From positions 45,944,234 through 46,008,233 of the forward strand of contig NC_091298.1 of NCBI RefSeq assembly GCF_038502225.1: a stretch of 64,000 nt of DNA, given 5' to 3'. Below are positions 48,110 to 58,701 of the stretch, in pieces (position 1 is the stretch's first letter; each line of letters begins with the position of its first letter). Origin of the DNA: Cherax quadricarinatus (Eukaryota > Arthropoda > Malacostraca > Decapoda > Parastacidae). The notes beneath the pieces were generated by a model, which saw only the letters and a list, made by a program, of their open reading frames with translations, made no database searches and was not told the origin of the DNA. The position numbers and the translations under genes are program-made.

Positions 48110-48234
48110 TATTATTGTACTCATGAACGAGTGGTATTGATCAGTAACAACACTGCGACTAGCCAAGGAGTCGAACCCATGCTAGTCGCAGTGTTGTTAT
48201 TGATCAATACCACTCGTTCGTGGGTACAATAATA
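48110..48234. repeat. Compact foldback with 53-bp arms
   Basis: Left arm 48110-48162 and right arm 48182-48234 are inverted repeats with about three mismatches (core TTGATCAGTAACAACACTGC against its inverted copy with AATAAC). The loop is 19 nt and holds GGAGTCGAACC, a B-box complement. A strong hairpin is expected in either strand. Confidence 0.88.
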
Positions 48235-48407
48235 TATATATGGTGAGATAGATGATGAACTAGGGAAGTAGTTAATGAACTGGTTGGATTATTAAGTGGA
48301 CTGCATTTTTCCTCCGGAGCTTTATAACAGTATCATGTCTGCTTAGGATAAGTTGGGTCAGTGTTTCTGAAATTAGGTAAGACCCTAAATTTTGTGTAAC
48401 GATGTTA
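48235..48407. other. Unassigned unique sequence
   Basis: No coding frame or repeat was recognised. Confidence 0.4.
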
Positions 48408-48866
48408 GTTGTGGCAATGACAGCTGATATCATGCACAGTTGTGGTAATCACGGCTGATATCATGCACAGTTGTGGCAATCACAGCTGATATCATGCACA
48501 GTTGTGGCAATCACAGCTGATATCATGCACAGTTGTGGCAATCACAGTTGATATCATGCACAATTGTAGCAATCACATTTGATATCATGCACAATTGTGG
48601 CAATCACAGCTGATATCATGCACAGTTGAGGCAATCACAGCTGATATCATGCACAACTGTGGCAGTCAGAGCTGATATCATGCACAGTTGTGGCAATCAC
48701 AGTTGATATCATGCACAGTTGTGGTAATCACAGCTGATATCATGCACAATTGTGGCAGTCAGAGCTGATATCATGCACAATTGTGGCAGTCAGAGCTGAT
48801 ATCATGCACAATTGTGGCAGTCAGAGCTGATATCATGCACAGTTGTGGCAATCACAGCTGATATCA
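48408..48866. repeat. 31-bp minisatellite (about 15 units)
   Basis: The unit is built of AGTTGTGGCAATCACAGCTG and ATATCATGCAC. CAATTGTGG/CAGTTGTGG and AATCACAG/AGTCAGAG variants alternate. Confidence 0.95.
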
Positions 48867-49261
48867 GTTTAAGTCTGCTCCTTTGATAATTAGTTTGACA
48901 TTGTTCCTTGGTCCTTGTCTTCAGTTACATGGATTCAGGTTTCACCTACGTAAAATACATCACAATCTCCACACTTAATAATGTAACTTTAACCAAGTCC
49001 TTGATGGTGTTGTTGTGTATACTGGTAATCCTGGTATAAACTTTAATTAAGGACATGGACAGTTTATTGCTTGTGATCTTCACTGTTTCTTATAGACAGT
49101 GAAGCAGAATTCAGTATCCAAGAGAAAGATTTATCCCAGAAATCACATCTTGTGACACCAACTGTCTCACCCATAAACCCCCAGTTACGATAATATATCC
49201 TCAATACAGTCACCACAGCCAATTAGAAAATCAGGCTCTCCAGACACCAGCAACCACTGTA
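48867..49261. other. Unassigned unique sequence
   Basis: About 395 bp without repeats. I checked both strands for a second Ig-type exon and saw none. Short open stretches end within about 25 codons. Confidence 0.45.
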
Positions 49262-52200
49262 ACAACAGTCAGTGGAGGAGTGTTGGGAGGTATCACATAA
49301 ACAACAGCCAGTGCAGTGGAGGAGTGTTGGGAGGTATCACATAAACAACAGCCAGTGGAGGAGTGTTGGGAGGCATCACATAAACAACAGCCAGTGGAGG
49401 AGTGTTGGGAGGCATCACATAAACAACAGCCAGTGGAGGAGTGTTGGGAGGCATCACATAAACAACAGCCAGTGGAGGAGTGTTGGGAGGCATCACATAA
49501 ACAACAGCCAGTGGAGGAGTGTTGGGAGGCATCACATAAACAACAGCCAGTGGAGGAGTGTTGGGAGGCATCACATAAACAACAGCCAGTGGAGGAGTGT
49601 TGGGAAGCATGACATAAACAACAGCCAGTGGAGGAGTGTTGGGAGGCATCACATAAACAACAGCCAGTGGAGGAGTGTTGGGAGGCATGACATAAACAAC
49701 AGCCAGTGGAGGAGTGTTGGGAGGCATGACATAAACAACAGCCAGTGGAGGAGTGTTGGGAGGCATCACATAAACAACAGCCAGTGGAGGAGTGTTGGGA
49801 GGCATGACATAAACAACAGTCAGTGGAGGAGTGTTGGGAGGCATCACATAAACAACAGCCAGTGGAGGAGTGTTGGGAGGCATCACATAAACAACAGCCA
49901 GTGGAGGAGTGTTGGGAGGCATCACATAAACAACAGCCAGTGGAGGAGTGTTGGGAGGCATCACATAAACAACAGCCAGTGGAGGAGTGTTGGGAGGCAT
50001 CACATAAACAACAGCCAGTGGAGGAGTGTTGGGAGGCATCACATAAACAACAGCCAGTGGAGGAGTGTTGGGAGGCATCACATAAACAACAGCCAGTGGA
50101 GGAGTGTTGGGAAGCATGACATAAACAACAGCCAGTGGAGGAGTGTTGGGAGGCATCACATAAACAACAGCCAGTGGAGGAGTGTTGGGAGGCATGACAT
50201 AAACAACAGCCAGTGGAGGAGTGTTGGGAGGCATGACATAAACAACAGCCAGTGGAGGAGTGTTGGGAGGCATCACATAAACAACAGCCAGTGGAGGAGT
50301 GTTGGGAGGCATGACATAAACAACAGTCAGTGGAGGAGTGTTGGGAGGCATCACATAAACAACAGCCAGTGGAGGAGTGTTGGGAGGCATCACATAAACA
50401 ACAGTCAGTGGAGGAGTGTTGGGAGCCATCACATAAACAACAGCCAGTGGAGGAGTGTTGGGAGGCATCACATAAACAACAGCCAGTGGAGGAGTGTTGG
50501 GAGGCATGACATAAACAACAGCAAGTGGAGGAGTGTTGGGAGGCATCACATAAACAACAACCAGTGGAGGAGTGTTGGGAGGCATGACATAAACAACAGC
50601 CAGTGGAGGAGTGTTGGGAGGCATCACATAAACAACAGCCAGTGGAGGAGTGTTGGGAGGCATCACATAAACAACAGTCAGTGGAGGAGTGTTGGGAGGC
50701 ATCACATAAACAACAGCCAGTGGAGGAGTGTTGGGAGGCATCACATAAACAACAGCCAGTGGAGGAGTGTTGGGAGGCATCACATAAACAACAGCCAGTG
50801 GAGGAGTGTTGGGAGGTATGACATAAACAACAGTCAGTGTAGGAGTGTTGGGAGGCATGACATAAACAACAGTCAGTGTAGGAGTGTTGGGAGGCATGAC
50901 ATAAACAACAGTCAGAGTAGGAGTGTTGGGAGGTATCACATAAACAACAGTCAGTGTAGTAGTGTTGGGAGGCATCACATAAACAACAGTCGGTGGAGGA
51001 GTGTTGGGAGGCATCACATAAACAACAGTCAGTGGAGGAGTGTTGGGAGGCATGACATAAACAACAGTCAGTGTAGGAGTGTTGGGAGGCATCACATAAA
51101 CAACAGTCAGTGGAGGAGTGTTGGGAGGTATCACATAAACAACAGTCAGTGTAGGAGTGTTGGGAGGCATGACATAAACAACAGCTTGTGGAGGAGTGTT
51201 GGGAGGTATGACATAAACAACGGCCAGTGGAGGAGTGTTGGGAGGCATCACATAAACAACAGTCAGTGGAGTAGTGTTGGGAGGCATCACATAAACAACA
51301 GTCAGTGGAGTAGTGTTGGGAGGCATCACATAAACAACAGTCAGTGGAGGAGTGTTGGGAGGTATCACATAAACAACAGCTAGTGGAGGAGTGTTGGGAG
51401 GCATCACATAAACAACAGTCAGTGGAGGAGTGTTGGGAGGCATCACATAAACAACAGTCAGTGTAGGAGTGTTGGGAGGCATCACATAAACAACAGTCAG
51501 TGGAGGAGTGTTGGGAGGCATCACATAAACAACAGTCAGTGGAGGAGTGTTGGGAGGCATCACATAAACAACAGGCAGTGGAGGAGTGTTGGAAGGCATC
51601 ACATAAACAAGAGTCAGTGGAGGAGTGTTGGAAGGCATCACATAAACAACAGTCAGTGGAGGAGTGTTGGGAGGCATCACATAAACAACAGTCAGTGGAG
51701 GAGTGTTGGGAGGCATCACATAAACAACAGTCAGTGGAGGAGTGTTGGGAGGCATCACATAAACAACAGTCAGTGGAGGAGTGTTGGGAGGCATCACATA
51801 AACAACAGTCAGTGGAGGAGTGTTGGGAGGCATCACATAAACAACAGTCAGTGGAGGAGTGTTGGGAGGCATCACATAAACAACTGTCGGTGGAGGAGTG
51901 TTGGGAGGCATCACATAAACAACAGTCAGTGGAGGAGTGTTGGGACGCATCACATAAACAAAAGTCAGTGGAGGAATGTTGGGAGGCATCACATAAACAA
52001 CAGTCAGTGGAGGAGTGTTGGGAGGCATCACATAAACAACAGTCAGTGAAGGAGTGTTGGGAGGCATCACATAAACAACTGTCGGTGGAGAAGTGTTGGG
52101 AGGCATCACATAAACAACAGTCAGTGGAGGAGTGTTGGGAGGCATCACATAAACAACTGTCGGTGGAGGAGAGTTGGGACGCATCACATAAACAACTGTC

Positions 52201-54712
52201 GGTGGAGGAGTGTTGGGAGGCATCACATAAACAACAGTCAGTGGAGGAGTGTTGGGAGGCATCACATAAACAACTGTCGGTGGAGGAGTGTTGGGAGGCA
52301 TCACATAAACAACATTCAGTGGAGGAGTGTTGTGAGGCATCACATAAACAACAGTCAGTGGAGGAGTGCTGGGAGGCATCACATAAACAACAGTCAGTGG
52401 AGGGGTGTTGGGAGACATGACATAAACAACAGTCAGTGGAGGAGTGTTGGGAGGCATCACATAAACAACAGTCAGTGGAGGGGTGTTGGAAGGAATCACA
52501 TAAACAACAGTCAATGGAGGAGTGTTGGGAGGCATCACATAAACAACAGTCAGTGTAGGAGTGTTGGGAGGCATCACATAAACAACAGTCAGTGTACGAG
52601 TGTTGGGAGGCATCACATAAACAACAGTCAGTGGAGGGGTGTTGGAAGGAATCACATAAACAACAGTCAGTGGAGGAGTGTTGGGAGGCATCACATAAAC
52701 AACAGTCAGTGGAGGAGTGTTGGGAGGCATCACATAAACAACAGTCAGTGAAGGAGTGTTGGGAGGCATCACATAAACAACTGTCGGTGGAGGAGTGTTG
52801 GGAGGCATCACATAAACAACTGTCGGTGGAGGAGTGTTGGGAGGCATCACATAAACAACTGTCGGTGGAGGAGTGTTGGGAGGCATCACATAAGCAACAG
52901 TCAGTGGAGGAGTGTTGGGAGGCATCACATAAACAACAGTCAGTGGAGGAGTGCATCACATTGGGAGTGTTGGGAGGCATCACATAAACAACTGTCGGTG
53001 GAGGAGTGTTGGGAGGCATCACATAAACAACAGTCAGTGGAGGAGTGTTGGGAGGCATCACATAAACAACTGTCAGTGGAGGAGTGTTGGGAGGCATCAC
53101 ATAAACAACAGTCAGAGGAGGAGTGTTGGGAGGCATCACATAAACAACAGCCAGTGGAGGAGTGTTGGGAGGCATCACATAAACAACTGTCGGTGGAGGA
53201 GTGTTGGGAGGCATCACATAAACAACATTCAGTGGAGGAGTGTTGGGAGGCATCACATAAACAACAGTCAGTGGAGGAGTGTTGTGAGGCATCACATAAA
53301 CAACAGTCAGTGGAGGAGTGCTGGGAGGCATCACATAAACAACAGTCAGTGGAGGGGTGTTGGGAGACATGACATAAACAACAGTCAGTGGAGGAGTGTT
53401 GGGAGGCATCACATAAACAACAGTCAGTGGAGGAGTGTTGGGAGGCATCACATAAACAACAGTCAGTGGAGGAGTGTTGGGAGGCATCACATAAACAACA
53501 GTCAGTGGAGGAGTGTTGGGAGGCATCACATAAACAACAGCTAGTGCAGGAGTGTTGGGAGGCATCACATAAACAACAGTCAGTGGAGGAGTGTTGGGAG
53601 GCATCATATAAACAACAGCTAGTGCAGGACTGATGGGAGGCATCACATAAACAACAGCTACTGCAGGAGTGTTGGGAGGCATCACATAAACAACAGCTAG
53701 TACAGGAGTGTTGGGAGGCATCACATAAACAACAGTCAGTGGAGGAGTGTTTGGAGGCGTCACATAAACAACAGTCAGTGGAGGAGTGTTGGGAGGCATC
53801 ATATAAACAACAGTCAGTGGAGGAGTGTTGGGAGGCATCACATAAACAACAGCTAGTGCAGGAGTGTTGGGAGGCATCAGATAAACAACAGCTAGTGCAG
53901 GAGTGTTGGGAGGCATCACATAAACAACAGTCAGTGGAGGAGTGTTGGGAGGCATCACATAAACAACAGCTAGTGCAGGAGTGTTGGGAGGCATCACATA
54001 AACAACAGCTAGTGCAGGAGTGTTGGGAGCATCACATAAACAACAGTCAGTGGAGGAGTGTTGGGAGGCATCACATAAACAACAGTCAGTGGAGGAGTGT
54101 TAGAAGGCATCACATAAACAACAGTCAATGGAGGAGTGTTGGGAGGCATCACATAAACAACAGCTAGTGCAGGAGTGTTGGGAGGCATCACATAATCAAC
54201 AGTCAGTGGAGGAGTGTTGGGAGGCATCACATAAACAACAGTCAGTGAAGGAGTGTTGGGAGGCATCACATAAACAACAGTCAGTGTAAGAGTGTTGGGA
54301 GGCATCACATAAACAACAGTCAGTGGAGGAGTGTTGGGAGGCATCACATAAACAACAGTCAGTGGAGGAGTGTTGGGAGGCATCACATAAACAACATCTA
54401 GTGGAGGAGTGTTGGGAGGCATCACATAAACAACAGTCAGTGGAGGAGTGTTGGGAGGCATCACATAAACAACAGCTAGTGCAGGAGTGTTGGGAGGCAT
54501 CACATAAACAACAGTCAGTGGAGGAGTGTTGGGAGGGATCACATAAACAACAGCTAGTGGAGGAGTGTTGGGAGGCATCACATAAACAACAGCTAGTGGA
54601 GGAGTGTTGGGAGGCATCACATAAACAACAGCTAGTGGAGGAGTGTTGGGAGGCATCACATAAACAACAGCTAGTGGAGGAGTGTTGGGAGTCATCACAT
54701 AAACAACAGCTC
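49262..54712. repeat. 39-bp minisatellite (about 140 units)
   Basis: Plus-strand unit: GGAGGAGTGTTGGGAGGCAT followed by CACATAAACAACAGCCAGT (or GTCAGT, CTAGT, TGTCGGT). As 39 is 13 codons and the unit is stop-free in several frames, it yields mirror frames on both strands of up to 1,588 codons with a 13-residue period; these are artefacts. Left third: mostly CAGCCAGTGG. Middle: CAGTCAGTGG. Right end: CAGCTAGTGC/GG. Irregularities are a 5-bp insertion at about 49314 and GTGCATCACATTGGGAG at 52952. Confidence 0.97.
49602..50620. repeat. 507-bp higher-order duplication in the 39-bp array
   Basis: The rare GGGAAGCATGAC marker at 49602 recurs at 50109, exactly 13 units later. The following order of CATCAC and CATGAC units is the same in both blocks for several units. 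Confidence 0.85.
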
Positions 54713-54888
54713 AACAAGTACACAACCTACACTTGAAATTCTCCAACGATATACATAAAAAGAAAATGTAATCAGATATCATAACCATAATTTAAATATT
54801 TAAGAAGAGAAAGATTTTATTTAAACAAGGGCTGATTACAGCAGGTATTTGTGAGATAATTACGACGATAATACCATGAAGGTACACA
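54713..54888. other. Unassigned A+T-rich sequence
   Basis: No frame or repeat was recognised between the 39-bp array and LINE copy C3. Confidence 0.4.
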
Positions 54889-56971
54889 CCTGGAGTATAC
54901 CTGGAGAAGGTTTCGGGGGTCAATGCCCCCGCGGCCCGGTCTGAGACCAGGCCTCGTGGTAAATCAGGGTCTGATAAACCAGGCTGTTACTGCTGACCGC
55001 ACCTAAACCAATGTATGAACCACAGCCCGGCTGATCAGGTACTGACCCTAGGTGCCTGTCCAGTGCCTTCTTGAAGACAGCCAAGAGTCTAGTGGTAATG
55101 CCCCTTTGTATACTGAGAGACAGTTGAACAGTCTTGGGACCCAGACACTTATTGTGTAGTCTCTTAGTATACACGCGACCCCCTGCTTCTCGTTGGGGGA
55201 ATGTTGCATCTCCTACTCAGTCTTTTGCTTTCATAGAGAGTGATTTTCCTGTGCAAGTTTGGTACTAATCCCTCCACGAATTTCCAAGTGTATATTATCA
55301 AGTATCTTTCTCGCTTGCATTCCAGGGAATACAAATCGAGAGGCTTCAACCGTTCCCAGTAATTTAGGCACTTTATCATACTTATGTGTACTGAGAAAGT
55401 TCTCTGTACATTCTCCAGGTCAGCAATTTCGCCTGCCTTGAAAAGGGCAGTTAGTGTACAGCAGTATTCCAGCCTAGAGAGAACAAACAATCTGAAGTGA
55501 ATCATCATGGGCTTGGCTTCCCTAGTTTTGAAGGTTCTCATTATCCATCCTATCATTTTTCTAGCAGATGAGGTAGATACATTATTGAAGGCGAGATCCT
55601 CTGACATTATCTCTCCCAGGTCCTTCACATTAGTTATCCGCTCATTTGTGTGGTTAGAATTTGTTTTATACCGTGATAAAATTTTAATTACCTCAAGTTT
55701 TCCGTATCTGAGAAGTAGAAATTTCTCTTCCTGGAACTTCATATTGTTTTTAGTGGCCCATTTGAAGATTTGGTTGATGTCCGCCTGGAGTCTTGCAGTG
55801 TCTTCGATGGAGGTCACTGTCATGGCAATTCAGGTGTCATCCGCAAAGGAAGATGAGGATGACGACTAGGATAGGAGCGAGTACTGTGCCTTGTAGAACT
55901 AAGCTTTTCACCGTAGCTGCCTTAGACTTTACTCTGTTTACTATTACTCTTTGTGTTCTGTTTGTTAGAAAGTTATAGATTCATCTACCAACTTTTCTTG
56001 TTATTCCTTTATCACGCATTTTATGTGCTATTACACCATGGTCGCACTTGTCGAAGGCTTTCGCAAAGTCTGTGTACACTACATCTGTATTTTGTTTATC
56101 CTCTACAGCATTCAGGACCTTGTGATAGTGGTCCAGTAGCTGGGACAGGCAGGAGCAACCTGGTCTAAACCAGTGTTGCCCTGGGTTGTGTAACTGATGG
56201 GTATCTAGGTGACTGACGATCTTGCTTCTTAGAACCCTTTCAAAGCTTTGTATGATGTTAGCGCTATCGATCTGTAGTTCTTTGCTACTGATTTACTGCC
56301 ACCTTTGTAGAGTGGGGCTATGTCTGTTGTCTTTAGTGTGTGTTGGATGACCCCTGTGTCCATGCTCCCTCTCCACAGAATGCTGAAGGCACGTGACAGG
56401 AGCTTCTTGCAGTTCTTAATGAACACAGTTCCATGAGTCTGGCCCTGAGGCTGAGATTTTTGAGATGACCGAATTTTGGGCCTCGGTCATAAAGAATTCA
56501 TTTAGAATGTGGACCCTTAGTCTGGGCAGTGGCTCGCTGAACACTGAGTCGTATTGGGACTTTAGTATCTCACTCATTTCTTGGCTATCATCTGTGTATG
56601 TCCCATCTCGCCAAAGCAGGAGCCCAATACTGGATGTTTTCTTACTCTTAGATTTGGCATAAAAGAAGTATTTTGAGTTTTTTCAATTTCCTTTATGCTT
56701 TTTAGTTCTTCCTGAGATTCTTGTTTGCTGTAACATTCCTTAAGTATAAGTTCAATATTTGCTATTTCTCTGACCAGTGCCTCCCTTCGTATTACAGATA
56801 TATTGGCCCCTTTTAACAGCTCTGTGATTCTTCGCCTTCGTCTGTATAGGGAGCGTCTCTCTCTTTCTAGTTTACATCTTCTCTTTCTTTTTCTTAATAG
56901 AATGTGGTTTGAGCAGACCTCAAGTGCCACAGAGTAAATTTTTCTAGGCAAACGTTCAGATCTGCTGTTTA
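54889..56971 (-). pseudogene. CR1-like LINE copy C3, decayed linker and reverse transcriptase
   Basis: Same family as C1 and C2, minus strand. From right to left: linker 56951-56574 (RRSLYRRRRRITELLKGANI, IELILKECYSKQESQEEL), a reverse transcriptase fragment 56426-56229 (TTDIAPLYKGGSKSVAKNYR), then FADDT at 55833-55847 followed at once by a TGA at 55830-55832 where Lys is usual. The thumb/C-terminal frame 55823-55164 has LSRLEYCCTLTALFKAGEIA and LYSLECKRERYLIIYTWKF. A last fragment runs 55174-54920. It has many frameshifts. The right end passes without a gap into the 13-bp minisatellite at codons for GEDI. Confidence 0.86.
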
Positions 56972-57957
56972 CGATATCTTCCCCTGATATCTTCCCTTGA
57001 TATCTCCTGATATCTTCTCTTGATATCTTCTCCTGATATCTTCACCTGATATCTTCATCTGATATCTTCCCCTGATATCTTCCCTTGATATCTTACCCCT
57101 GATATCTTCTCCTGATATCTTCACCTGATATCTTCCCCTGATATCTTCCCTTGATATCTTCCCCTGATCTCTTCACCTGATATCTTCACCTGATATCTTC
57201 CCTGATATCTTCCCCTCATATCTTCCCTTGATATCTTCCCTTGGTATCTTCCCTTGACATCTTCCCTTGATATCTTCCCCTGATATCTTCCCTTGATATC
57301 TTCCCCTGATATCTTCCCTTGATATCTTCCCCTGATATCTTCCCTTGATATCTTCCCCTGATATCTTCCCTTGATATCTTCCCCTGAAATCTTCACCTGA
57401 TATCTTCATCTGAAATCTTCCCTGATATCTTCCCCTGATATCTTCCCTTGATATCTTCCCCTGATATCTTCACCTGATATCTTCCCTGATATCTTCACCT
57501 GATATCTTCACCTCATATCTTCGCCTGATATCTTAACTTGATATCTTCCCCTGATATCTTCTCGTGATATCTTCCCCTGATATCTTCTCGTGATATCTTC
57601 CCCTGATATCTTCCCTTGATATCTTCCCCTGATATCTTCCCCTGATATCTTCACCTGATATCTTCCCCTGATATCTTTCCTTGATATCTTCACCTGATAT
57701 CTTTCCTTGATGTCTTCACCTGATATCTTCCCCTGATATCTTCCCTTGATATCTTCCCCTCATATCTTCTCTCGATATCTTCCCCTGATATCTTCACCTG
57801 ATATCTTCCCCTGATATCTTCCCCTGATATCTTCCACTGATATCTTCACCTGATATCTTCCCCTGATATCTTCCCCTGATATCTTCACCTGATATCTTCA
57901 CCTGATATCTTCCACTGATATCTTCCCCTGATATCTTCACCTGATATCTTCACCTGA
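56972..57957. repeat. 13-bp minisatellite (about 75 units)
   Basis: Unit GATATCTTCCCCT, with CTTCACCT, CTTCCCTT and CTTCTCGT variants and a few 12-bp units. Three units make 39 nt, which explains short frames with a 13-residue period on the minus strand. The first unit overlaps LINE copy C3, whose minus strand reads GGGGAAGATATC there. Confidence 0.96.
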
Positions 57958-58020
57958 TTAGTGTCTCAACATTCAGTGTATTATACACTAGTCAGTGATA
58001 TCTCATTAATTATCATTATT
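57958..58020. other. Short unique spacer between arrays
   Basis: 63 bp, A+T-rich, with no exon or signal recognised. Confidence 0.4.
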
Positions 58021-58128
58021 CACGGAGACCAGCTGTAAATGATCATGCTGGGAGACCAGCTGTAAATGATCATGCTGAGAGACCAGCTGTAAATTATCAT
58101 GCTGGGAGACCAGCTGTAAATGATCATG
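58021..58128. repeat. 27-bp minisatellite, part left of the insertion
   Basis: Four units of GAGACCAGCTGTAAAT followed by GATCATGCTGG, identical in type to the main array right of 58702. Confidence 0.94.
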
Positions 58129-58701
58129 TTGTGTACGAATGGTATATAATACCGACAAGATGAGAGTAAGACACATGTGCAACATCTGGGTATCTTTATT
58201 GTAGACGTTTCGCCATCCAGTGGCTTTATCAATACAAATTCTAGGACATAACTTGAAGACAGTAAGTTGTGTACGAATGGTATATAATACCGACAAGATG
58301 AGAGTAAGACACATGTGCAACATCTGGGTATCTTTATTGTAGACGTTTCGCCATCCAGTGGCTTTATCAATACAAATTCTAGGACATAACTTGAAGACAG
58401 TAACATAATGGAATCTTAATTCTGAGGACATGTACATAACCTTCACGACTACGACAACTACTACTACAACTAACCCATCTCTTTGGGAAGGACCTACTTC
58501 CACTGGGGAATCCCGCCTACCAGTGAATATGCCCTCGTCTACTACACCTGACGTTACTATATAAGCGCCAGGATTCTTTCTTCTGCTTCAGAATCTCCAC
58601 GACTATGGTGCTGTTCGCACCTACTCCTAGGTTGAGGGACTGATTACCTCATCTTCTGTACATAGTTCTACTGTCTTCAAGTTATGTCCTAGAATTTGTA
58701 T
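58129..58701. mobile_element. 573-bp insertion with internal duplication and inverted ends
   Basis: Sequence unrelated to the array splits it. It contains a 138-bp tandem duplication (GTGTACGAAT at 58131 and 58269). It also has 35-nt inverted repeats (AATACAAATTCTAGGACATA... at 58369-58403, with the inverted copy at 58667-58701) enclosing about 263 bp of unique sequence with TATATAAGCGCC near 58559. A 14-bp sequence, TGTAAATGATCATG / TGTAAATAATCATG, stands on both sides (58115-58128 and 58702-58715). No protein is encoded. It is probably a non-autonomous mobile element, but its class is not known. Confidence 0.65.

Noticed and set aside
48867..49261. Possible second host exon beside the 39-bp array
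   Set aside because: Frames on the minus strand after TGTTGTTACAG close within about 25 codons and show no Ig or other domain residues.
49231..53997. 1,588-codon minus frame and overlapping plus frames with 13-residue repeats
   Set aside because: The 39-bp unit is stop-free in several frames on both strands. The two strands mirror each other and the frames are shifted at unit indels.
56972..57957. EcoRV-type GATATC palindromes as a functional site array
   Set aside because: GATATC comes with the LINE-derived seed; nothing suggests a bound factor.
57958..58020. Exon next to the 27-bp array, by analogy with the 30-bp array
   Set aside because: Only 63 bp of A+T-rich sequence with stops and no recognisable coding.
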